The notes under the pieces: generated by a model
The model's input: only the letters and a program-made list of their open reading frames with translations
What the model was told of the DNA's origin: nothing
The model's database searches: none
Shown here: positions 1 to 4,308 of the stretch, in pieces
Layout: each line of letters starts with the position of its first letter
How positions within the stretch are numbered: position 1 is the first letter of the stretch
Position numbers and translations under genes: made by a program
Assembly (NCBI GenBank): GCA_003501385.1
Contig: DNPN01000266.1
Coordinates: forward strand, 4,644 to 12,898
From: Rhizobium sp.
Lineage (GTDB): Bacteria; Pseudomonadota; Alphaproteobacteria; Rhizobiales; Rhizobiaceae
DNA: 8,255 nt
Direction: 5' to 3'

Positions 1-41
1 CTTTTCGGGAAAACCGGATTCCATTGTCCCTGACAAACTCT

Positions 42-47
42 AAGGAG
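42..47 (+). promoter_or_regulatory. Ribosome binding site of pleD
   Basis: AAGGAG lies 9 nt before the ATG at 57. It decides the start: upstream in-frame TTG at 24 has no such sequence and would add 11 residues before the conserved beginning of the receiver domain. Confidence 0.8.
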
Positions 48-56
48 CCAAGCGGC

Positions 57-1427
57 ATGACTGCCAGGATATTGATCGTTGATGACGTACCAGCCAACGT
101 GAAATTGTTGGAAGTGCGTCTTTTGGCCGAATACCTGGAGGTTCTGACGGCCGATTCCGGTGCAAAGGCGCTGGAGCTCTGCGCGACCACGCAGGTGGAT
201 GTTGTTCTTCTCGATGTGATGATGCCGGAAATGGACGGCTTTGAGGTGTGTGAGCGGCTGAAAGCTAACCCGCGCACCGCTCATATTCCTGTGGTTATGG
301 TAACGGCGCTGGATCAGCCATCGGATCGGGTACGGGGGCTAAAGGCCGGGGCCGATGACTTTCTGACCAAGCCAGTGAATGATTTCCAGCTGATTTCACG
401 GGTGAAAAGTCTGGTGCGCCTCAAGACATTGAGTGACGAGTTGCGCTTTCGGGCGGAAGCCGCCCAGAAGATCGGCATTGAAGATCTGTTTTCTTTGGTC
501 GATGGTCGTTTGGAAGATGCCGGGCAGGTTTTGCTGGTTGATAGCCGTGGCAGCTCGCAGGAGCGCATTGTCAAAATACTCAAGCCCGTTGCGGATGTTC
601 TGGCCACTTCGGATGCGCAGGTGGCTCTGCTAGAGGCCACCGAGAACAACTTCGATCTGGTCATCATCAACGGTACATTGGATGACTACGATCCGTTGCG
701 GCTTTGCTCACAGTTGCGCTCCCTGGAGCGCACGCGCTTTATTCCCATGTTGTTCATTGCCGAGCATGGTGAAGAGAGCGTGATTGCGCGTGCTCTTGAT
801 CTCGGTGTCAACGATTACGTGATCAGGCCTGTTGATCCGAATGAGTTGACCGCACGTGCCCTCACGCAGATCCGCCGCAAGCGCTATAATGATCGTCTGC
901 GCGAAAGCCTCCATCACAGCATGGAAATGGCCGTGACAGATTCCCTGACAGGTCTGAGCAATCGACGCTATCTCGATACACATCTGAAGATGTTGTTTGA
1001 TCGCGCCGCTGTGCGGAAAACGCCATTATCAATCTGTCTTGTGGATATTGATCATTTCAAACAGGTCAATGACACCTACGGACACGAGGCTGGTGATGAT
1101 GTTTTGCGGGAGTTTTCCACCCGTATTCGCGCCATGGTCCGAGGCGCAGATCTGGCGTGTCGTTATGGCGGCGAGGAATTCATTGTTGTGATGCCAAACA
1201 CCGCGCTGGATGTTGCCGCCAAGGTTGCCGAGCGCTTGCGGGAGATGGTGGAGAAAACACCATTCCGATTGCGCTCTGGCGAGGACATTTCTGTCACCGC
1301 TTCGCTCGGGCTCGCGGGCCTGTCGTCGGGTATTCTTTCGCAGGAGCAGTTATTACGCGAAGCAGATCGGGCGCTCTATCAAGCCAAGCTTGATGGCCGT
1401 AACCGGGTGGTTTCTGCCGCCGCATAA
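57..1427 (+). CDS. pleD: PleD-type response regulator / diguanylate cyclase (REC-REC-GGDEF)
   Basis: Cytoplasmic enzyme that condenses two GTP into c-di-GMP when phosphorylated and dimerised; in Caulobacter PleD drives the swarmer-to-stalked transition. The 456-residue product has the PleD order and nearly the Caulobacter length. REC1 (about 3-125) has acidic pair D9-D10, phosphoacceptor D53 in LLDVMMPEMDG, T83 and K105. REC2 (about 157-280) is degenerate, with Asn near 205 where the acceptor Asp should be, so it is probably a dimerisation adaptor. The GGDEF domain (about 290-456) has DSLTGLSNRR, metal-binding D330 in VDIDHFKQVND, the active-site loop GGEEF (371-375) and an intact RxxD inhibitory site (R362, D365). 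The ATG at 57 is chosen because AAGGAG (42-47) lies 9 nt upstream; the frame is open further upstream but only offers a TTG without a Shine-Dalgarno sequence. In relatives divK usually precedes pleD, but too little lies before base 57 to show it here. Confidence 0.96.
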   Translation: MTARILIVDDVPANVKLLEVRLLAEYLEVLTADSGAKALELCATTQVDVVLLDVMMPEMDGFEVCERLKANPRTAHIPVVMVTALDQPSDRVRGLKAGADDFLTKPVNDFQLISRVKSLVRLKTLSDELRFRAEAAQKIGIEDLFSLVDGRLEDAGQVLLVDSRGSSQERIVKILKPVADVLATSDAQVALLEATENNFDLVIINGTLDDYDPLRLCSQLRSLERTRFIPMLFIAEHGEESVIARALDLGVNDYVIRPVDPNELTARALTQIRRKRYNDRLRESLHHSMEMAVTDSLTGLSNRRYLDTHLKMLFDRAAVRKTPLSICLVDIDHFKQVNDTYGHEAGDDVLREFSTRIRAMVRGADLACRYGGEEFIVVMPNTALDVAAKVAERLREMVEKTPFRLRSGEDISVTASLGLAGLSSGILSQEQLLREADRALYQAKLDGRNRVVSAAA

Positions 1428-1594
1428 AATTGATGTGCCCCACCCTAAAATGGTAAAATTTTCGTATGGTGTTGATACTTGGTATTGCAATCACCCTTGC
1501 GCGCCCGACCTTTTAAAGGGAAAATATCGATGAATTTTGAATAAAAATAGCAAAATCCCTCAATATTGAAGGGTTTACCGCCGTGGATATGTTG

Positions 1595-1611
1595 TTAATG
1601 TCCGGCATTAA
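1595..1611. repeat. Perfect 6+6 bp dyad, possible operator
   Basis: TTAATG (1595-1600) and CATTAA (1606-1611) are exact reverse complements separated by TCCGG. The two TTAA cores are 9 bp apart rather than the 7 bp of a CtrA site, and a third TTAA lies just after at about 1615. It could be a protein-binding dyad, but chance occurrence in AT-rich sequence is quite possible. Confidence 0.25.
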
Positions 1612-1761
1612 ACTTTAAACAAGCAACAGCATCGTTCACTCAAGATTGTTCCTTGGTAGATATTGAATGAATAAGTGATCTGATGTGGTATGTCGGGCGT
1701 ATTTATTTCCAGGCAGCTCGATTTCATTTTTTCAGGCATTGGTCGATAAAGAAAAGTAATA

Positions 1762-1776
1762 TTAACCATAACGTAA
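1762..1776 (+). promoter_or_regulatory. CtrA-like binding site (near consensus)
   Basis: The sequence reads TTAA-CCATAAC-GTAA. The family consensus for the alphaproteobacterial cell-cycle regulator CtrA is TTAA-N7-TTAA, with TTAACCAT a favoured left half. The left half and the spacing fit; the right half has one mismatch (GTAA). It lies about 100 bp upstream of the likely 5' end of the small RNA, and about 340 bp after the pleD stop. Assignment to CtrA is inference from one site. Confidence 0.35.
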
Positions 1777-1878
1777 CGGAAGAAATGTCACAGTTAAGAA
1801 ATTGTTGATTTTTTTAACGATATGCGCAAGATTGGGGCAACTTAGTTTTTTTTAGATTAAAGTTTGACCAATACCCCA

Positions 1879-2023
1879 TGGTGCTCAGGTCCGCCGCATC
1901 TCCTGGGTCGTGGGGTCGGTCGGCAGGTATGTGATTATTCAGCGGTTCCTCGTGCCGTTATTATATGCCCGCCGACCCCCTATTGAAAACGCCGCTTCCG
2001 CAAGGAAGTGGCGTTTTTTGTTT
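1879..2023 (+). ncRNA. Candidate trans-acting small RNA between pleD and rpmG
   Basis: A segment of about 145 nt with no reading frame of note but strong modular structure on the + strand. Hairpin 1 pairs 1884-1889 with 1902-1907 (CTCAGG/CCTGGG, one G-T) around a 12-nt loop TCCGCCGCATCT. Hairpin 2 pairs 1912-1919 with 1972-1979 (GGGGTCGG/CCGACCCC), continues after a G-T and one mismatch with 1922-1925/1966-1969, and encloses a small inner hairpin (1941-1945/1955-1959). Hairpin 3 is the intrinsic terminator at 1986-2023. The TCTCCT at the end of loop 1 and the TCCTC in the inner loop resemble anti-Shine-Dalgarno motifs that rhizobial sRNAs use on mRNAs. The position between pleD and rpmG, the length and the three-hairpin layout fit what I remember of the rhizobial alpha-r9 family (Smr9C of Sinorhizobium meliloti), but I recall that from memory and could not check it. 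The 5' end is approximate because no clear promoter was found. Confidence 0.68.
1986..2023 (+). terminator. Strong Rho-independent terminator of the small RNA
   Basis: A 14-bp stem including one G-T pair joins 1986-1999 with 2004-2017 around the tetraloop GCAA. The core pairs CGCCGCTTCC with GGAAGTGGCG, and the right arm runs into six T (2014-2019), then G and TTT. It lies about 560 bp beyond the pleD stop, which argues that it ends an independent transcript rather than pleD itself. Confidence 0.88.
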
Positions 2024-2070
2024 CTACTGCGGTGTCATGTGAAACGGGCGGCCTGCAAATTTCGCGCAAT

Positions 2071-2102
2071 AAAAAAGCGCGCTGTCATCCAGCGCGCTTT
2101 TT
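2071..2102 (-). terminator. Rho-independent terminator of rpmG (bidirectional shape)
   Basis: GCGCGCTG (2077-2084) pairs perfectly with CAGCGCGC (2090-2097) around the 5-nt loop TCATC. The flanks are six A on the left and five T on the right, so it can act on either strand. On the - strand it begins about 24 nt after the rpmG stop and ends in six U. On the + strand it would back up the sRNA terminator about 50 bp before it. Confidence 0.9.
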
Positions 2103-2125
2103 AAAGCTCGAATGGAAGCCCAAGA

Positions 2126-2293
2126 TTACTTGATCTTGGTTTCCTTGAATTCAACGTGCTTGCGCGCGACCGGGTCGTACTTGGTCTTCGTCATCTTGTC
2201 CGTCATCGTACGGCTGTTTTTTGTCGTGACGTAGAAGAAACCCGTATCGGCTGTCGACAGCAGCTTGATTTTGATTGTTGTAGCCTTAGCCAT
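2126..2293 (-). CDS. rpmG: 50S ribosomal protein L33
   Basis: A 55-residue basic protein of the large ribosomal subunit, positioned near the E site in known structures. It begins MAKATTIKIKLLSTADTGFF, continues YVTTKNSRTMTDKMTKTKYDPVARKHVEFKETKIK and ends in TAA. Length and the pattern TGFFYVTTKN...KYDP...H..F.E.KIK match the L33 family. It has no cysteine, so it is the zinc-free (C-minus) form. The ATG at 2291-2293 is preceded by AGGA five nt upstream. It is the last gene of the - strand run, 93 bp after the MFS gene, with its own candidate promoter, leader hairpin and terminator. Confidence 0.96.
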   Translation of the reverse strand: MAKATTIKIKLLSTADTGFFYVTTKNSRTMTDKMTKTKYDPVARKHVEFKETKIK

Positions 2294-2322
2294 GGTCGTC
2301 CTGCCTTACCTAAATAAAACGA

Positions 2323-2350
2323 GCCGTGGAGGACCTTATGGGTCCACGGC
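2323..2350 (-). promoter_or_regulatory. Hairpin in the rpmG leader
   Basis: GCCGTGGA (2323-2330 as read on +) is exactly complementary to TCCACGGC (2343-2350), enclosing 12 nt in which a further GGACC/GGTCC-type pairing is possible as an alternative. On the - strand the hairpin is followed by TCGTTTTATTT. It could be a weak terminator of the MFS transcript or a stabilising or regulatory element in the 5' leader of rpmG; the start codon lies 29 nt further on. Confidence 0.5.
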
Positions 2351-2362
2351 AAATGTGGGCGG

Positions 2363-2390
2363 AAACTACAAATCGCCACTGAAAAGTCAA
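2363..2390 (-). promoter_or_regulatory. Candidate sigma-70 promoter of rpmG
   Basis: On the - strand TTGACT (2385-2390) is followed after 16 bp by TAGTTT (2363-2368). The -35 box matches five of six consensus bases; the -10 box is poorer. The -35 overlaps the TGA stop of the MFS gene. It gives rpmG a short leader containing the hairpin at 2323-2350. Confidence 0.45.
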
Positions 2391-3571
2391 CCCCGCAAGG
2401 ACTTGAAAAACAGCCGAGCGACAGAAAGAAGCACATAAAGTGCAAAGAAGCCCGCAATTGACCATGCAAAACCGGAGGTGCCGCCCATATCAATGGCTGC
2501 ACCCACAACCTGCGGACCCGCGACCGTGCCAACCGCATAGCAGAAAACAAAGGCTGCATTGGCGGCAGCGAGGTCCGATCCGGTGAGTCGTGAGCCAAGA
2601 TGGCTAAGGCCAATGGTGTAGAGGCCAGAGACGCAGCCGCCCCAAAACAGCATGATGGTGGCCATAGCCAGCCAATTGCCGGAAATGACCGGTAGCAGCA
2701 GTGATCCGCCCAGGCCAATCGTCGCCAGGATGGCCAACAGCATCCGGCGGTCTTTGAGGCGGTCAGAGAGCACGCCCAGCGGGATTTGAAACACCATGTT
2801 GCCCACACCCATCACGGTCAGCAACAAGGCTGCCTGCCCCTCTGTGAAGCCGGAGCGGGTAGCAAAAATCGGCAGCAGCGACAAACCACCCACTTCGACG
2901 GCACCGAACACAAAAACGGCAGCCGTGGCTGTGGGCACCAGAAAAATGTAGCGCATGAAATGCATGCCGGGCTTTTCATTCAGCACTGGGCTTTCATGCC
3001 GGGCGATAAACACGGGCACTGCTGCAAGCATGATGGCGAAGGCACCAATGGAGAAGGGGAGAACACCTTCACTGCCGACGATTGAGAACAGGAATGGGCC
3101 TGCTGCGAAGCCGATGGAGAGAACCGTGGCATAAATGCCTAAGACCAGCCCGCGGCGTGAAGGAGGCGCAGCGGCATTGATCCAGAACTCTGAGAGGATA
3201 AACAGCGTTGTGGTGGTGCCATGGAACACCAGGCGCAAGGGAAACCACATCCAGAAGTCTGTGGCGTAATAAAATGCAAGAGCGCTTGCAGCGGCCAGAA
3301 ACACAGCCACAATCATGGTCTGGGCCACGCCCCACTTATGCGCCAGCTTGTTGGTGATGGGAGCGGCCACCATGGCGGCAATGCCAGCCATGGCCGAATT
3401 CAGGCCGATCATGGTGGGCGCTATGCCGCGCTTTTCCAAAATGGTGCTCAGAAGTGGCAAGCCCAGCCCGATGGCAATGCCAACCGCTGAAATGGAGGAA
3501 ATCGCAGCAATCAGTGATGGCCAATGAATTTCTTCACGATGACCGACAGCACTTTTTCGGTTCTCAGACAT
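2387..3571 (-). CDS. Major facilitator superfamily transporter, YcaD-like
   Basis: Inner-membrane secondary transporter of 394 residues, the usual length for 12 transmembrane helices. Hydrophobic segments run through the whole chain (for example about 20-42, 55-71, 84-101, 143-163, 172-190, 208-234, 245-265, 278-296, 300-320, 335-358, 368-388), with a long polar stretch at about 191-205 in the middle that joins the two six-helix halves. The loop GVLSDRLKDRR (266-276) is the second-half copy of MFS motif A. The segment LFILSEFWIN followed by RRG resembles the YcaD/UMF2-type subgroup; that subgroup is a tentative reading. The substrate cannot be told. The ATG is preceded by AAGGA six nt upstream. 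The gene lies 252 bp after the DUF983 gene, so it may have its own promoter, and ends 93 bp before rpmG. Confidence 0.92.
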   Translation of the reverse strand: MSENRKSAVGHREEIHWPSLIAAISSISAVGIAIGLGLPLLSTILEKRGIAPTMIGLNSAMAGIAAMVAAPITNKLAHKWGVAQTMIVAVFLAAASALAFYYATDFWMWFPLRLVFHGTTTTLFILSEFWINAAAPPSRRGLVLGIYATVLSIGFAAGPFLFSIVGSEGVLPFSIGAFAIMLAAVPVFIARHESPVLNEKPGMHFMRYIFLVPTATAAVFVFGAVEVGGLSLLPIFATRSGFTEGQAALLLTVMGVGNMVFQIPLGVLSDRLKDRRMLLAILATIGLGGSLLLPVISGNWLAMATIMLFWGGCVSGLYTIGLSHLGSRLTGSDLAAANAAFVFCYAVGTVAGPQVVGAAIDMGGTSGFAWSIAGFFALYVLLSVARLFFKSLRG

Positions 3572-3823
3572 TAATCATCCTTCAATTGGCCCTGAAATGC
3601 AGGTCGAAGGCGAGGCGCAGAAAAAAAGGTTGCGCACGAGTAAGGCCATTCAATCATCATGCTTCGTCAGGCGTCCTTGTCCGGTGTGCTTCCGGAGTTC
3701 ATGCTGTTCATTCAGGTTTCACGCGCCGCCTGTCAAGGCGGAGCCTGTTCCTTTATAGGGCGGATTGGGCAGGAATGCGAGAAACTGCTGAAATTGATTC
3801 GTCTGATAGATCTCACTCGCGCC
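3572..3823. other. Intergenic region between DUF983 gene and MFS gene
   Basis: The 252 bp hold no supported gene. A short hairpin CCGCC-TGTCAA-GGCGG, extended by two pairs after a mismatch, lies at about 3723-3744, but without a T-run. Read on the - strand its loop contains TTGACA, a perfect -35 box, but 17 bp further only GAATGA is found, a poor -10. A run of seven A at about 3623-3629 (T on the - strand) has no clear stem before it. The MFS gene probably starts from a promoter here, which I cannot place. Confidence 0.4.
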
Positions 3824-4279
3824 TCACTGGGGCGGATAGCGCGTGTCATAGTCATCGGGTATTTCTGGTGGCGATCCAAAGCCATGCATGCGCAAAGCCC
3901 ATTGCAGGCCGATAACACTGCCCTTGATAGGCTGAATGATCAGCAGCGACGTAATGACGGCAATGGGGACCCATATCGCCAGATGCGCCCATTCAGACAT
4001 GACAAAAATCATATCCGTCATCATATAGCCACCCAGCAGCACATGGCCGACAATCATGATAACAATATAGGGCGGCAAGTCGTCAGCGCGCTGGTGAGAG
4101 AGGTCTTCGCCGCAGGCAGCGCATGTCGCCACTGGCTTGAGAAACGCCTTGAACAGCTTTCCAGAGCCGCAGGCGGGGCAGCGACAGGCCAGCCCCCGCA
4201 TGATTGACCTGCCAAGGGGTCGCTCGATGTTCGCGCCTCCTCCAAAACGGGTGACTTCCGTTGGTGAATTGATGGACAT
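3824..4279 (-). CDS. DUF983 membrane protein with zinc-ribbon-like N terminus
   Basis: A 151-residue protein of unknown function. The N-terminal part holds two CxxC pairs, C34-x2-C37 (RCPACGSGKLF) and C53-x2-C56 (CAACGEDL), spaced as in a zinc ribbon. Then follows the family hallmark RADDLPPYIVIMIVGH (64-79) and two hydrophobic segments (about 70-92 and 100-116), so it is probably an inner-membrane protein with a cytosolic metal-binding head. The DUF983 family is widespread in alphaproteobacteria with no defined role. The ATG is preceded by a very strong AGGAGGAGG (within 4283-4294), which fixes the start. It begins 29 bp after the rnr stop and is probably cotranscribed with topA and rnr. Confidence 0.92.
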   Translation of the reverse strand: MSINSPTEVTRFGGGANIERPLGRSIMRGLACRCPACGSGKLFKAFLKPVATCAACGEDLSHQRADDLPPYIVIMIVGHVLLGGYMMTDMIFVMSEWAHLAIWVPIAVITSLLIIQPIKGSVIGLQWALRMHGFGSPPEIPDDYDTRYPPQ

Positions 4280-4308
4280 CGGCTTCCTCCTCCTATGACC
4301 TATCGATT

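Larger units (their letters stand above)
1428..1878. other. AT-rich non-coding stretch downstream of pleD
   Basis: About 450 bp without a convincing gene. Open frames here are short, for example a 27-codon frame at 1450-1533 with no ribosome binding site, and none resembles a known protein. The composition is clearly more AT-rich than the flanking genes. It holds a short imperfect inverted repeat at 1557-1573 (CCCT-CAAT/ATTG-A-AGGG) without a T-run, a 6+6 bp dyad at 1595-1611, and a CtrA-like site at 1762-1776. No strong terminator directly follows pleD. A promoter for the RNA downstream should lie near the right end of this stretch, but I see no clear -35/-10 pair. Confidence 0.6.

Noticed and set aside
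2..43. Possible 3' end of an upstream gene (short frame ending with TAA at 41-43)
   Set aside because: Only 13 codons are visible and they do not resemble the DivK C terminus that I would expect here, so no gene can be supported.
1450..1533. Small open frame of 27 codons on + after pleD
   Set aside because: No ribosome binding site, no resemblance to a known small protein, and it lies in AT-rich sequence where such frames arise by chance.
1557..1573. Inverted repeat CCCTCAAT/ATTGAAGGG as pleD terminator
   Set aside because: The stem is short and imperfect and has almost no loop; the following bases lack a T-run.
1864..1869. TTGACC as -35 box of the sRNA
   Set aside because: At 16-18 bp downstream there is only GC-rich sequence inside hairpin 1, with nothing like a -10 box.
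1910..2104. 64-codon frame on + across the sRNA and both terminators
   Set aside because: It runs through two strong terminator hairpins, starts inside hairpin 2 of the RNA and has no ribosome site.
3454..4207. + strand open frames of 153 and 182 codons over the MFS-DUF983 gap
   Set aside because: They overlap the DUF983 and MFS genes antisense, lack ribosome sites and show no family pattern.
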